Below the pieces are notes generated by a model that was not told the origin of the DNA, ran no database searches, and saw only the letters and a list, made by a program, of their open reading frames with translations. Shown here piece after piece: positions 9,547 to 22,520 of a DNA stretch of 64,000 bases (its first letter is position 1; the number at the start of each line of letters is the position of its first letter). Origin of the DNA: Shewanella loihica PV-4 (lineage in GTDB: Bacteria; Pseudomonadota; Gammaproteobacteria; Enterobacterales; Shewanellaceae); NCBI RefSeq assembly GCF_000016065.1, contig NC_009092.1, positions 992,001 to 1,056,000 on the forward strand, written 5' to 3'. Made by a program: the position numbers and the translations under genes.

Positions 9547-11868
9547 CTAGTTTTTCAGGTAGAGCGGCTTGCGATAGTTAAACAGGCCATCGTTAAGCAT
9601 GTCCGATACCCCAAGCGGGCCGGAACCCCCTAATCCCTTGATCACAAAGTTCAGGTAGAAGCCGCTTTCGAACAGCTCCCTGTCGTTGAACGTGGGATCC
9701 AGGTTGTCAACATAGTTGGTTTTAATGCGGTAATGATAACTTAAGCGCACCGCCCAGCAACAAGATTCGTATTGAAATCCTGTGTAGGTCTCGACGCTAC
9801 GTTTCTCATTGAGATCGTAATACCAGTTGCCCACGATATACCAGTTGTCGTTGATCGGCCAAGCCGTACGCAAGCCGGTTTGCGACACATTAACAGATTC
9901 GTTGGTGTTGCTGTTAACTAAATCGGGCACATAACGGTAGCTGAGCTGCAACAGCTTGTTGACCCCGGGGCGGAAATCCAGGGTGACCTCACTCTTCTTG
10001 TTGTTCCTGTTTTTGGTGTCATATTGAATGGCACCGCTTAAGAACCAATCGCTGTAGAGCTGAGTGTTGAGCTCTGCTGCCAGCACTGAGTTTGAGGTAT
10101 TTTCCTGCTTAAAGATCTCGTTGGGACGGGAAGGATCTGTAATGCCAACCTTGCTGTCCTCGAAGTAGTAGATCTGACCCAGGCTGAACTTGAAGCGCTC
10201 GAGGTTATGGTCGTCAAACAGACGGGTCGTTAAACCCAGTGTCATCTGGTTGGCGTCGGCGATACGGTCCAGACCCGAGAAGCGGCGATCCCTGAAGAGG
10301 CCGTAGTAGTCTTCCTGCAGCAGCGCTGTGTCATAGATGCCGATGTTGGACTGATCCTCATAGCCGACATACAGATACTGGAACTGTGGCTCCAGAGTCT
10401 GACGATAGTTGGCATCGAAGTAGTCGGTGAAACGCTCGAAGTTTATCTGACCGTGGATACGCACCTGGGGCAGGGTACGGCTCACCGAGCTGTCCAGCGG
10501 CTGAGTGCCAGTGTAGTTCTTGGTGTCCTGCCAGTAGTTGGTCTGCAGAAGCTTAAGCTCACTGGTCAGCGATCCGGCCGGCCCGTGGATCGGTAGTGAG
10601 ACACTGGGCTCGAAGTGCAGACGGCTGGCGGTAGCATATTGATCTTCCTTATGGCGGAAGTTGCTGGCTTCTCCCATGAGATTGAAGTCCAAGCCTTGCC
10701 AGAAACCTGGGGCGCGATAGTTAAAGCCTATCTGCGGCATCACCTGATAGGGAGACTCTTCTTCACCCAATACCTTGATATCCTGCACTCTGGCAGACAT
10801 GTCCCAGTTATCTTCGAAATAGGCGATTTCGCCTATGCGAGAGAGCTGGTTGTCGGTGGCGCGCAGCACGTCTGAGGGCAGATCGTTGAAGTAGTTGTTG
10901 TCCGACACATCGGTAAAGTTGGCCAGTACCCGCCAGTTGTCGGCGATGGCCCCCTGATGCTCCCAGTGGTAGAGGTAACGGTCGGCGCGGTTGGGCACCA
11001 GATCGTCATTGCTCAGGTATTCCACATTCAGCTGCCCCTGCTGGGCCTCACCGGCGAGATAGCGAAATTCCGACTTGAGGAACAGTCCGCGGGCCGACAT
11101 ATAGTGCGGAGTAAAGGTGAGATCATACTCTGGCGCTATGTTCCAGTAGTAGGGGGTCGCTACCTCGACACCATTGGTGGTGCTGGTGCTGAAATAGGGG
11201 AACAGGAAGCCTGACTTACGCTTCTCCGACACGGGAATTGTCATGTAGGGCAGATAGAAGACGGGCACATCGCCTATCTTGAGCTTGGCATCCCAAAGCT
11301 CGCCCCACTCTTCGCTGCTGTCTATCTTGATGGTCTCGGCTTCCAGCAGCCATGAGCTATCGCCCGGCGGACAGGTCGTGAAGTTGGTGTTCGACAGGTG
11401 CAGGTTGTTGTCCTGGGTGATCTCCAGGTTTTCCGCTTCGCCGTGGATCTGCTGACCGTGGAGCCAATATTGGGCACCCTTAAGTTGGGCGCTGTTGCTG
11501 CGCATCTCGGCGCTGAGAGAGTCGGCCGTGACGGTAAACATATTGTCCTGGAACACCAGGTTGCCGTTGGCATCTAGGCGCTCGTTAGCCTGATCCAGTA
11601 CCGCGCTGTCGGCGGCGATATGGCGTCCGCCCTGGCTGAATGTCACATCTCCCTGGAAACTGGCCTTGTCACCCATCTTAGCTGCCGATGAGTCGGAAAC
11701 GATCTTAATCTGCTGCAGATCTAGGGGACGTTCGTCTGCGCTGGGCTCAGGAATGGGAACAGGCGGGAGCACCAGACACTGGGCACCGGGCGCGGGAGTG
11801 GTTTCCGATTCGTCTGCCAAGACTAGCTGCGGGAGTAGCGCCAATGCCAATAAGTAACGGATATGCAT
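9547..11868 (-). CDS. lptD: LPS-assembly outer-membrane protein LptD
   Basis: A 773-residue outer-membrane barrel that inserts lipopolysaccharide into the outer leaflet with LptE. The signal peptide spans about residues 1-18. An OstA-like periplasmic jellyroll (about 50-200) is followed by the large barrel. All four cysteines used for disulfides in E. coli LptD appear to be kept: Cys31, one in NFTTCPPG, and the adjacent pair in YESCCWAV. It heads the surA block and is transcribed divergently from amgK. Confidence 0.96.
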   Translation of the reverse strand: MHIRYLLALALLPQLVLADESETTPAPGAQCLVLPPVPIPEPSADERPLDLQQIKIVSDSSAAKMGDKASFQGDVTFSQGGRHIAADSAVLDQANERLDANGNLVFQDNMFTVTADSLSAEMRSNSAQLKGAQYWLHGQQIHGEAENLEITQDNNLHLSNTNFTTCPPGDSSWLLEAETIKIDSSEEWGELWDAKLKIGDVPVFYLPYMTIPVSEKRKSGFLFPYFSTSTTNGVEVATPYYWNIAPEYDLTFTPHYMSARGLFLKSEFRYLAGEAQQGQLNVEYLSNDDLVPNRADRYLYHWEHQGAIADNWRVLANFTDVSDNNYFNDLPSDVLRATDNQLSRIGEIAYFEDNWDMSARVQDIKVLGEEESPYQVMPQIGFNYRAPGFWQGLDFNLMGEASNFRHKEDQYATASRLHFEPSVSLPIHGPAGSLTSELKLLQTNYWQDTKNYTGTQPLDSSVSRTLPQVRIHGQINFERFTDYFDANYRQTLEPQFQYLYVGYEDQSNIGIYDTALLQEDYYGLFRDRRFSGLDRIADANQMTLGLTTRLFDDHNLERFKFSLGQIYYFEDSKVGITDPSRPNEIFKQENTSNSVLAAELNTQLYSDWFLSGAIQYDTKNRNNKKSEVTLDFRPGVNKLLQLSYRYVPDLVNSNTNESVNVSQTGLRTAWPINDNWYIVGNWYYDLNEKRSVETYTGFQYESCCWAVRLSYHYRIKTNYVDNLDPTFNDRELFESGFYLNFVIKGLGGSGPLGVSDMLNDGLFNYRKPLYLKN

Positions 11869-12024
11869 CTTTTATCGTTTTTGTGATTTCTTAGTCTAGA
11901 CAAGTTATCGGTGAGAATAGTTGCATCCCCCTTGGGAAGCAACTTAGCAAAAGAGATAGAATCATCTTAATTGCTGTTTCTATTTTGCTTTATAATAAAG
12001 CAATTTTCTTCTAAGAGCCATGAG

Positions 12025-14584
<2,560 letters not shown>

Positions 14585-14606
14585 TTATCTAACAAAGGAG
14601 AGGGCG

Positions 14607-15236
14607 ATGAAGCGTACAAGGCTGATCTTATTGACAGGACTCTTAGCATGGATGGCGGCCCAGTCTGTTTGGGCAGAGTCGGATATCTTCGTCGCTCCCT
14701 TCGGTGGTTATAGCTACGGCGCCAGTGAGCTCGATGCTACAGATATCGACACCAATACCCAGGGTAACATCAGCATCAAGGATTCGAGCCACTACGGCAT
14801 CATATTGGGGATGAAGACCCGGGATCCCGGCGATGTCTACCTACTCTACAGTCACCAGAGCACAGATATGCATGCCTCGGGCATGTTCAACCCCAACCGT
14901 TTGGCAAAGATTGAGCTGGATTACGTCCACCTGGGCGGCTCGCTCTATTTCCCCAAGGGCAACCTGCGTCCCTATGTTACCGTCAGTGTCGGCATGACAC
15001 AGATGCGCCCGTCGGGGGATTTCTCCGACGAGTCACGCTTCTCCATGGGAATTGGCGGCGGGGTGGAGTACCTGCTCGGCGATAATTTCAGCCTGTTTGC
15101 CGATGGCCGTGGCTACGCCACCTTTATCAACAGCGACAATGCGCTGTTTTGCGATGCCAACCGCTGTATCTGGAATATCCGTGCCGATGTCATGTGGCAG
15201 GGCCAAGTGAACGCCGGATTTAAATACACCTTTTAA
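14607..15236 (+). CDS. small outer-membrane beta-barrel protein
   Basis: 209 residues with a cleavable signal peptide (about 1-23, ending VWAES) and a strong ribosome site (AAAGGAGAGG). The mature part alternates polar and hydrophobic residues in about eight strands and ends in the aromatic residue of KYTF, as expected for a BAM-inserted barrel of the OmpW/OmpA-N class. Two close cysteines (FCDANRC) probably form a loop disulfide. The ligand or function is unknown. Confidence 0.75.
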   Translation: MKRTRLILLTGLLAWMAAQSVWAESDIFVAPFGGYSYGASELDATDIDTNTQGNISIKDSSHYGIILGMKTRDPGDVYLLYSHQSTDMHASGMFNPNRLAKIELDYVHLGGSLYFPKGNLRPYVTVSVGMTQMRPSGDFSDESRFSMGIGGGVEYLLGDNFSLFADGRGYATFINSDNALFCDANRCIWNIRADVMWQGQVNAGFKYTF

Positions 15237-15256
15237 CCCATAAGAGAGCAGTCTTA

Positions 15257-16210
15257 ATGAAGATAGTGGTACTCGATGGTTACACCCTCAACCCTGGCGA
15301 TCTCGACTGGCAGCCCCTCGCGGCGCTGGGCGAGTTTCACTGCTTTGACAGAACCTCCCCGGCCGAACTCCTGGATCGCGCTCAGGGGGCCCAGGTGCTG
15401 CTGACCAATAAGACTGTGCTCGACGCCGATGCGCTTAGGGCACTGCCAGATCTTGAGTATATCGGCGTGCTCGCCACTGGCACCAACGTGGTGGACCTCA
15501 ATGCCGCCCGCGAGCTTGGGATCAAGGTGACCAATGTGCCAGGCTATGGCCCGGATGCGGTGGCCCAGATGGTGTTTGCCCATATTCTTCATCATACCCA
15601 GCGATTGTCGGACCATCACAACGCCGTGGTGGCCGGGGCCTGGTCTCAGGCGCCAGATTTCTGCTTTACCCTGGCGCCGCTACAATCCCTAAAAGGTAAG
15701 ACCCTCGGCTTGGTGGGGTTTGGCGACATAGGTCGGCAGGTGGCTAATATTGCGAAGGCGTTTCAGATGCGGGTGCTGGTCAACACGCCATCCATTAAGC
15801 ATGACCTCCCTGAGGGGGTCAGCTGGTGTGAGCGTGAGGCGCTCTTTGCCAGCGCCGATATCATCTCACTGCACTGCCCGCTAACGCCGGATACCGAGAA
15901 GTTGATTAACCGAGAGCGGCTCAGCGCCATGAAGCCAAACGCCATCTTAATCAACACGGCCAGGGGCGGTCTGGTGGACGAGCAGGCCTTGGCCAATGCC
16001 CTGGCTCAGGGGGAGATTGCCGCCGCCGGGGTGGATGTGCTCTCTAGCGAGCCGCCACAGGCTGACAATCCGCTGCTGAGCGCACCTCATATCAGCATCA
16101 GCCCGCATAATTCCTGGGCGACCAAGGAGGCACGCCAGCAACTGCTGACGATAGCGGTCGATAACCTCAAGGGCTATCTGGCGGGTCAGCCGATGAACCT
16201 GGTGAATTAA
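15257..16210 (+). CDS. D-2-hydroxyacid dehydrogenase (glycerate/hydroxypyruvate reductase-like)
   Basis: 317 residues of the D-isomer 2-hydroxyacid dehydrogenase family. The NAD-binding GFGDIGRQVA lies near residue 155, and the catalytic Arg, Glu and His are in NTARGGLVDE, LSSEPP and SPHNSW. Its length and the ATGTNVVD segment most resemble HprA (glycerate dehydrogenase), but the substrate cannot be fixed from motifs alone. It is followed by a strong hairpin terminator. Confidence 0.85.
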   Translation: MKIVVLDGYTLNPGDLDWQPLAALGEFHCFDRTSPAELLDRAQGAQVLLTNKTVLDADALRALPDLEYIGVLATGTNVVDLNAARELGIKVTNVPGYGPDAVAQMVFAHILHHTQRLSDHHNAVVAGAWSQAPDFCFTLAPLQSLKGKTLGLVGFGDIGRQVANIAKAFQMRVLVNTPSIKHDLPEGVSWCEREALFASADIISLHCPLTPDTEKLINRERLSAMKPNAILINTARGGLVDEQALANALAQGEIAAAGVDVLSSEPPQADNPLLSAPHISISPHNSWATKEARQQLLTIAVDNLKGYLAGQPMNLVN

Positions 16211-16240
16211 GCTCTGATAATACGTTAAATCTAGATAGAC

Positions 16241-16280
16241 AAAGGGCGCCTGATTCATGAGAAGAAGAGGCGCCCTTTTT
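16241..16280. terminator. bidirectional terminator between the hydroxyacid dehydrogenase and purT
   Basis: The stem AAGGGCGCC / GGCGCCCTT has a loop of about 18 bases and is flanked by A and T runs. It serves two converging genes. Confidence 0.85.
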
Positions 16281-16327
16281 GTCATCGCTTTGCTGGTTTA
16301 ATCCAGCAAGGCGCTGGTTTTAGTGGA

Positions 16328-17505
16328 TTAATCCAGAATCACCTCGACCTGTTTAGCCACGTTAAGCGCCTTGTAGATCGCCTCATCAATGGTATTGCCA
16401 CGGGCCAGGGCGACACCGAGACGGCGGCGACCGTCGATATCCGGCTTGCCGAACAGGCGTAGCTGAGTGTTGGGCTCAACGAGTGCCTGTGCCATCCCCT
16501 GGTAACCTATGTTGTGGCTGCTGCCTTCTGCCAGGATCACCGCCGAGGCCGATGGACCGTGCTGCACAATGTTGGCGATCGGCAGGCCTAAGATGGCGCG
16601 CACATGCAGGGCGAACTCAGACAAATCTTGGCTGATGAGTGTCACCAGGCCTGTATCGTGGGGGGAGGTGATACCTCAGAGAAGTAAACCTCCTCTCCCT
16701 TGATAAACAGCTCGACGCCAAATAGACCATAGCCACCCAGTGCCTCGACCACCTTGCGGCCTATCTCCTGCGCCTTGGCGAGCACGACATCAGACATCGC
16801 CTGGGGCTGCCAGGACTCGCGGTAGTCACCATCTTCCTGACGGTGGCCTATGGGGTCGCAGAAGTGGATGCCATTCACAGCGCTGACGGTGAGCAGGGTG
16901 ATCTCATAGTCGAAGGGCACGAAGCCTTCGACGATCACCCGGCCACCACCGGCGCGGCCACCTTCCTGGGCATAACGCCATGCCGCGAGGATCTGCTCCT
17001 CGCTGCGAATGATGCTCTGGCCTTTACCCGACGAGCTCATCACAGGCTTGACGACGCAGGGCAGACCTATGTCGGCGACCGCTTGCTCAAATTCTGCCTG
17101 GGTGTCACAGAAGAAATAGGGTGAGGTGGGCAGCCCCAGCGTCTCGGCGGCCAGGCGGCGTATGCCCTCGCGATCCATGGTGAGCTGGGCGGCCTTGGCC
17201 GTTGGGATCACCTTAAGGCCTTGGGCCTCCATCTCAACCAGAGTCTGGGTGGCGATGGCTTCGATCTCGGGGATCACCAGGTGAGGTTGTTCCTGCTCTA
17301 TGATGGCGCGCAGGGCCTCGCCGTCCAGCATGTTGATCACATGAAATCTGTGACTGACCTGCATCGCTGGGGCGTTGGGATAGCGGTCGACGCCAATTAC
17401 TTCGACCCCCAGACGTTGTAATTCGATGGCAACTTCTTTGCCGAGTTCGCCGCAGCCAAGCAGCATGGCGCGCAGCGCGCCGCGTGAATAGGGTGTGCCT
17501 ATCAT
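16328..17505 (-). pseudogene. purT: formate-dependent phosphoribosylglycinamide formyltransferase, frameshifted
   Basis: PurT (GAR transformylase 2) makes formyl-GAR from GAR, formate and ATP in purine synthesis. The N-terminal 280 residues read well ([17 protein letters not shown], the ATP-grasp region with [12 protein letters not shown], and the acidic metal site in FGVELF). The frame then breaks at the conserved SPRPHDTG motif: the bases read as SPPP and run to an early stop. One base added restores Arg-Pro-His-Asp-Thr-Gly and joins the 105-residue C-terminal part ([13 protein letters not shown]). The lost base lies in a run of six G (plus strand 16660-16665). It may be a real mutation or a sequence error. 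The full product would be about 391 residues. Confidence 0.88.
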
Positions 17506-17772
17506 GGTGTGGGTACCTTTTTATCTTGAGTGGGTCGTTCGCCCAACTTAGGTTATTTGGCGATCATCTTACCCCGTCCACAGGAATAAGCAGACCCTTT
17601 GCGCCGACAAGTGTGTACTGGATCAAGATTCTGACGCGAATTAGAAAAGAAATATCAGCAATTTATGACTAGTATAGTTAAAGTAATGTTGCGAGATTTA
17701 CTCGTTTGCGCCAGTCTCAATGGGGTGGTGCGCCGCCTGTTAAATGGATTAAATAAGAGTAAGGAGCGAGCC

Positions 17773-18162
17773 GTGTTTCTGGATTACTTTGCGTTAGGCG
17801 TCATCATTTTTGTCGCCGTTTTCCTGTTTTATGGGGTGATCGTCATCCACGATATTCCCTATGAGATAGCCAAGAAGCGTAATCATCCCCAGCAAGATGC
17901 CCTGCATGTTGCCGGTTGGGTGAGCCTGTTTACCCTGCATGCCATCTGGCCCTTTCTGTGGATCTGGGCGACCCTGTATCGCGAAGACAGGGGCTGGGGG
18001 TTCAACAAGGTGGTCGAGCGCGAGCTGGCGCTGGAAGATGAGGTGAAACAGCTCAATCAGACCATAGCCCAGCTTGAGCAGCGACTCACAGCTATCGAAG
18101 GCGGACAAAAGGCCCTGCATGTGGTCGAGACGCCGTCCAACGATCAAGAGAAGGAGTCATAA
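17773..18162 (+). CDS. yiaW: DUF3302 inner-membrane protein (YiaW-like)
   Basis: 129 residues with two membrane segments and the conserved block HDIPYEIAKKRNHP then WVSLFTLHAIWPF, closely matching E. coli YiaW as remembered. A charged C-terminal coiled coil follows (EDEVKQLNQTIAQLEQRL). The GTG start at 17773 is chosen because AAGGAG precedes it at normal spacing and YiaW proteins begin MFLDYF; a longer frame from 17665 has no such support. It forms a pair with the membrane-fusion gene downstream. Confidence 0.88.
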   Translation: MFLDYFALGVIIFVAVFLFYGVIVIHDIPYEIAKKRNHPQQDALHVAGWVSLFTLHAIWPFLWIWATLYREDRGWGFNKVVERELALEDEVKQLNQTIAQLEQRLTAIEGGQKALHVVETPSNDQEKES

Positions 18163-18163
18163 G

Positions 18164-19300
18164 ATGGATCTGCTACTCATTCTGACCTATACCGCCATCT
18201 GCATCGCCATCTTTAAGATCTTCAAGATACCCTTAAACAAATGGACAGTGCCCACGGCGATTCTCGGCGGCATAGTGATCGTCGGCGCCCTGGTGCTCTT
18301 GATGAACTACAACCATCCCTATACTCCCTATGCCCGTCAGGTGTTTGCGACCGTGCCCATTAACCCTGCGGTGCGCGGCTTGGTGACCAGTGTCGAGGCG
18401 AAACCCAATGTGCCCCTGAAGAAAGGGGACGTGCTATTTCGTATCGATCCTGCCCCCTTCGAGGCAGTGGTGATGCAAAAGCGCGCGGCCCTGGCGGCGG
18501 CCGAGCTGGAGGTGCCTCAGCTGGAGGCGGCCTGGCAGACGGCGCAGGCCAGTGTGGAGCGCGCCACGGCGGACAGAGACCGCACTAAGTCGGCGTTCGA
18601 GCGTTACGAGAAGGGACGCAAGCGCGGCGGGGCCAATTCGCCCTTCACCGAGCTTGAGCTGGATAACAAGCGTCAACTCTACATGGCCTCAGAGGCGCAG
18701 CTCACCGCGGCGCGTTCCGAGGAGTTGAGAGTCAGGCTCGCCTATGAATCTAACGTCGATGGCGTCAACACCAAGGTGGCCGGGATTAGGGCCGAGCTGG
18801 ACAAGGCGCTGTACGATCTCGAGCACACTGTGGTGCGGGCTCCGGCCGATGGCATAGTGACTCAGATGGCACTGCGCCCAGGGGTGATTGCCGTGCCTAT
18901 GCCGCTGCGCTCCCTGGTGAGCTTTATTCCCGATGAGGATCGCTACTTTGCCGGTGCCTTCTGGCAAAACTCTCTGCTGCGACTCAAGGAGGGGGATGAA
19001 GCCGAGATGATCTTAGACGCAGCGCCGGGTCAGGTGTTTAAGGGACGGGTGGCCAAGGTGCTACCTGCTATGGCCGAGGGCGAGTTTCAGTCTCAGGGTT
19101 CGCTCATCTCTTCCATGGCGCTGCTGCCTAGGGGGCGCGCTATCGTCTTGATCGAGCTCGACGATCACGAGGCGAAACGTAATTTTCCTGCCGGGGTATC
19201 GGGTCAGGCGGCCGTCTATACCGAGCACTTCTCCCATGTGGCGGTAATGCGCAAGGTGTTGCTGCGTATGCAGGGTTGGTTGAACTATCTGTTCCACTAA
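18164..19300 (+). CDS. yiaV: HlyD-family membrane-fusion protein (YiaV-like)
   Basis: 378 residues, the same length as E. coli YiaV. There are two N-terminal hydrophobic segments (about 3-50, ending LLMNYNHPYTPYA), a biotinyl-lipoyl-like half motif, a long alpha-hairpin (about 100-215), the second lipoyl half (VVRAPADGIVTQM) and a beta-barrel domain. Such proteins bridge an inner-membrane exporter to the outer membrane. No exporter pump gene is adjacent, as in E. coli. The start is one base past the yiaW stop, so translation is coupled. Confidence 0.88.
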   Translation: MDLLLILTYTAICIAIFKIFKIPLNKWTVPTAILGGIVIVGALVLLMNYNHPYTPYARQVFATVPINPAVRGLVTSVEAKPNVPLKKGDVLFRIDPAPFEAVVMQKRAALAAAELEVPQLEAAWQTAQASVERATADRDRTKSAFERYEKGRKRGGANSPFTELELDNKRQLYMASEAQLTAARSEELRVRLAYESNVDGVNTKVAGIRAELDKALYDLEHTVVRAPADGIVTQMALRPGVIAVPMPLRSLVSFIPDEDRYFAGAFWQNSLLRLKEGDEAEMILDAAPGQVFKGRVAKVLPAMAEGEFQSQGSLISSMALLPRGRAIVLIELDDHEAKRNFPAGVSGQAAVYTEHFSHVAVMRKVLLRMQGWLNYLFH

Positions 19301-19330
19301 GCATTAGTTGCTAGATTATAAATCGTCATT

Positions 19331-19356
19331 AAAAGGCCCCATGGTGGGCCTTTTGT
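19331..19356. terminator. terminator between yiaV and a chemoreceptor gene
   Basis: The stem AAAAGGCCC / GGGCCTTTT has a short loop and a T run on the plus strand, with matching A/T symmetry for the converging minus-strand gene. Confidence 0.85.
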
Positions 19357-19414
19357 TTTACTGGTGCTTTGTTTTCTTGGGCTTAGCTATCTATTCAATG
19401 TAAATGGCAAGGGA

Positions 19415-20728
19415 TCAGTCTTTGCTGACCAGGCCATTGACCGTATCTGCTACCTGCTGCGCCCCGCGGCGGATCTCGTCGATCAACGCCTGGGTGGCCG
19501 CCAGCTGTTGATTGGAGAGGGAGACCTTCTGCTGAATCGATTGCATCCCCTGCTCAGACACTTGGGTCAGCTCGCTGTTGCGGGCGACGATGCGCTCGAT
19601 ATCCTGGGTGGCATTGGAGGTGTTGGCGGCGAGGTTGCGCACCTCGTCGGCGACTACGGCGAAACCGCGTCCCTGTTCGCCGGCGCGGGCGGCCTCGATG
19701 GCGGCGTTGAGCGCCAGCAGGTTAGTCTGATCCGCTACCTTGGCGATGGTGTGCACTATCTGGCTGATCTGCTGTGACTGCTGCGCCAGTTCGCCCATTA
19801 GCCTTGTGGCATCGGCTACCGCACCATCGATCTCATTGGCCAGGCTGGTGGCGGTGCTCAGGGTGCTTGCCCCCTGGCCGGTGATCTCTACGGTTTCTAC
19901 GGCGCTTTGGTGCGCGAGTTGTGACGCCTCCTGTACCGCTTGTTGATGCATGATGCGCGGGGTGATGTCGCTGGCCAGTTTAACCACCCGTACGACCCGT
20001 CCTGCATCATCGAATACCGGGTTATAGGTGGCTTCTAACCAGATGGCTTGCCCATGTCTGGTGACGCGCTCAAACAGGCCAGACTGAAAACGCCCCTTGG
20101 CGAGATCGGCCCAGAAGTCGGGGTGCTGGCGCATGAAGGCCTCGGTGCAGAAGAGGCGGTGGTGTTGCCCCTTTAATTGCTCGAGGGAGTAGCCCATGGC
20201 GCTACAAAAGTTGGCGTTGGCGTCGATGATCTCCCCTTGCGGGGTAAACTCGATATAAGCCAGAGACTTATTTAAGGCATCGAATATAGCTTCTTGCCGC
20301 TCTGCCTGCTGTTTCTCCTGGGTAACGTCGCTGGCGATCTTGACCACCTTAGTGATGCGCCCCGTGTCGTCGGCAACCGGCACATAGGTGGCCTCGATCC
20401 AGATTGGTGAGCCATCCTTGTGTTGGCGCTGAAAGGTGCCGTGATTGGCCTCGCCCATGGCGAGGTTTTGCCAGAAGGTGCGATAGGCGGCGCTGCTGGC
20501 TAGTGACGGGCTGCAGAGCAGCCTATGGTGCTGGCCCTGTATCTCCTCGAGTCTATAGCCGATGGCGGAGAGAAATTGCTGATTGGCAGATAATATTTTC
20601 CCCTCTATGGTGAACTCGATAAAAGGCGCGCTCTGACGAATCGCCCTAAGCATCTGACTATCGTCACACAGGGCCTGATAATCCTCGTCCTGTGGGACTA
20701 GCGCTTTTCTTCGATTAAAACCAAACAT
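19415..20728 (-). CDS. soluble chemoreceptor with two PAS domains
   Basis: 437 residues with no membrane segment. Two PAS domains, each with a following PAC-like segment, lie at about residues 30-140 and 150-265. The repeats share [16 protein letters not shown] and IWIEATY/IWLEATY. A methyl-accepting signalling domain has its tip at about 331-363 ([19 protein letters not shown]). This is the layout of Aer-like cytoplasmic receptors and BdlA, which sense redox or oxygen through bound cofactors; the cofactor is not visible. ATG at 20728 is preferred because AAAGGTG precedes it; a frame extending to 20812 lacks a ribosome site. Confidence 0.88.
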   Translation of the reverse strand: MFGFNRRKALVPQDEDYQALCDDSQMLRAIRQSAPFIEFTIEGKILSANQQFLSAIGYRLEEIQGQHHRLLCSPSLASSAAYRTFWQNLAMGEANHGTFQRQHKDGSPIWIEATYVPVADDTGRITKVVKIASDVTQEKQQAERQEAIFDALNKSLAYIEFTPQGEIIDANANFCSAMGYSLEQLKGQHHRLFCTEAFMRQHPDFWADLAKGRFQSGLFERVTRHGQAIWLEATYNPVFDDAGRVVRVVKLASDITPRIMHQQAVQEASQLAHQSAVETVEITGQGASTLSTATSLANEIDGAVADATRLMGELAQQSQQISQIVHTIAKVADQTNLLALNAAIEAARAGEQGRGFAVVADEVRNLAANTSNATQDIERIVARNSELTQVSEQGMQSIQQKVSLSNQQLAATQALIDEIRRGAQQVADTVNGLVSKD

Positions 20729-21038
20729 CTGAACACCTTTGGGTTGCGGTACATAGATTAACAAGGCACTAATCGGCGACAAGGGGCTGATAATTATTTT
20801 GTTGCCAACCAATTACCTAGGACTATAGCCTGAATTGATACGCTTAGAGACATTTTGCCATGTCGATCTGTCTGTACGCCAGCAACTCCTCTCGGGATCA
20901 GTCCGGGGGCGAAATGTGCCATCAGATACCGATGAGATTGAATTTACCCGGCTTGTGGGGTATCAATAGCTGATGCTGCACCAGGCCGACTAAGCGAGTA
21001 TAGAGCCTGGCGACCCACTATTTTTTTTAAGGATGATT
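20729..21038. other. intergenic region, divergent promoters expected
   Basis: About 310 bases between the PAS chemoreceptor (minus) and the AAA ATPase gene (plus). No ORF with a ribosome site and no clear repeat or structured RNA was seen. A T run and AAGGA directly precede the plus-strand gene. Confidence 0.4.
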
Positions 21039-22508
21039 ATGCAAGATATCAGGGACCTCACCGCCGTCCTGCGCTCAAACACCCCCATAGTGGTGATCGA
21101 AACCTATGAAGAGTACCGGGTGATCGAGCTGCTAAAGCGGGTGTCGACCATCTTGTATCAGCCGCTGTTCACCTGGAGCATCACTCAAGGCCTTACCCGC
21201 GCCGATGTGAAGATGGGAACCCAGAAGTTCAACACAGATCCCACGGAGATCCTGGGGCAGATTAAGTCCACCAGTCAGCAGGGGATCTATGTGTTGTGTG
21301 ACTTTCATCCCTTCGTCGACAACGCGCCAAAGAATGTGCGTCTGCTCAAGGAGATCGCGCTGGAGTATGAGGCGCTGAAACATACCATAGTCCTGGTGAG
21401 CCATGCCTTCGATATTCCACCCGAGATTAAACGCTACTGCGCCCATTTCTCCATCTCGCTGCCGGATACGGCGCAGCTGCAAAATCTCATCTATGAGCAG
21501 ATAGACAGGGCCCGTGCCGATGGTTTGCTGCAGAGCGTCGATGAAGATGCGGTGCTCAAGTTGGCGGAGAACCTCAGGGGGCTGACCTTCGACGATGCCC
21601 GTCGCCTGGCCCACAAGGCGATAGTGGACGACGGAGCCATCACCCACTCGGATGTCGACAGGATCAACCAGGGCAAGTTTAAGCTGTTGGATATGGAAGG
21701 CGTATTACAGTTCGAATATGACACCAGCGACTTCTCTCAGGTGGCCGGCCTGCATAACCTCAAGAAATGGCTGTCCCAGCGTAGCCCTGCATCGAGTGCT
21801 GAGGGGCGGGTCGATCATCCCAAGGGGATTCTGCTGCTGGGGGTACAGGGCAGCGGCAAGAGCCTGGCGGCCAAGGCGGTGGCGGGCATGTGGCAGCGGC
21901 CCCTGCTGCGTCTGGATATGTCGGCGCTATATAACAAGTATATCGGCGAGACAGAGAAGAATCTGCGCAACGCCCTGGCGCTGGCCGACCTCATGGCCCC
22001 CTGTGTCTTGTGGATCGACGAGATAGAGAAGGGGCTCAGTAGCGGCAGCAGCGACGATGGCACCTCTAAGCGGATACTCGGCGCGCTACTCACCTGGATG
22101 GCCGAGCGTAAATCTGAGGTGTTTCTGGTGGCCACGGCCAACGATATCAGCGCCTTGCCACCCGAGCTGATGCGTAAGGGCAGGATGGATGAGATCTTCT
22201 TCGTGGATCTGCCCGACGACAGCGTGCGCCAGGCGATCTTCCTGATACATCTGCAGCGGCGTCAGCTGGACCCGCTCAACTTCGATCTGGCTAAGCTGTC
22301 ACAGGCCAGTCAGGGCTTCTCCGGCGCCGAGATAGAGCAGGCGATCATCTCGGCCCGTTACACGGCGCGGGCGCTGGAGCAGAACGTATCACAGCAGCTG
22401 CTGTTGGGGGAGTTGATGAAGACGCGGCCCCTGTCCGTGGTGATGCGGGAAAAGCTGGCTGCGCTGCGTGATTGGGCAAAGGGGCGTACGGTCAACGCCC
22501 ATCAATAG
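21039..22508 (+). CDS. Ycf46-like AAA+ ATPase
   Basis: 489 residues. The N-terminal 240 or so residues form a P-loop-like non-catalytic domain (DLTAVLRSNTPIVVIETYEE), as in the Ycf46 family first named from plastid genomes. The C-terminal AAA module has Walker A GVQGSGKS at about 267, Walker B VLWIDEIEKG at about 321 and the lid motif GFSGAEIEQAI. No protease or zinc site is present, so it is not an FtsH. The cellular role is unknown. ATG at 21039 is used because AAGGA lies five bases upstream; ATG at 21033 overlaps that site. Confidence 0.82.
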   Translation: MQDIRDLTAVLRSNTPIVVIETYEEYRVIELLKRVSTILYQPLFTWSITQGLTRADVKMGTQKFNTDPTEILGQIKSTSQQGIYVLCDFHPFVDNAPKNVRLLKEIALEYEALKHTIVLVSHAFDIPPEIKRYCAHFSISLPDTAQLQNLIYEQIDRARADGLLQSVDEDAVLKLAENLRGLTFDDARRLAHKAIVDDGAITHSDVDRINQGKFKLLDMEGVLQFEYDTSDFSQVAGLHNLKKWLSQRSPASSAEGRVDHPKGILLLGVQGSGKSLAAKAVAGMWQRPLLRLDMSALYNKYIGETEKNLRNALALADLMAPCVLWIDEIEKGLSSGSSDDGTSKRILGALLTWMAERKSEVFLVATANDISALPPELMRKGRMDEIFFVDLPDDSVRQAIFLIHLQRRQLDPLNFDLAKLSQASQGFSGAEIEQAIISARYTARALEQNVSQQLLLGELMKTRPLSVVMREKLAALRDWAKGRTVNAHQ

Positions 22509-22520
22509 CGCCCGGGGAGA

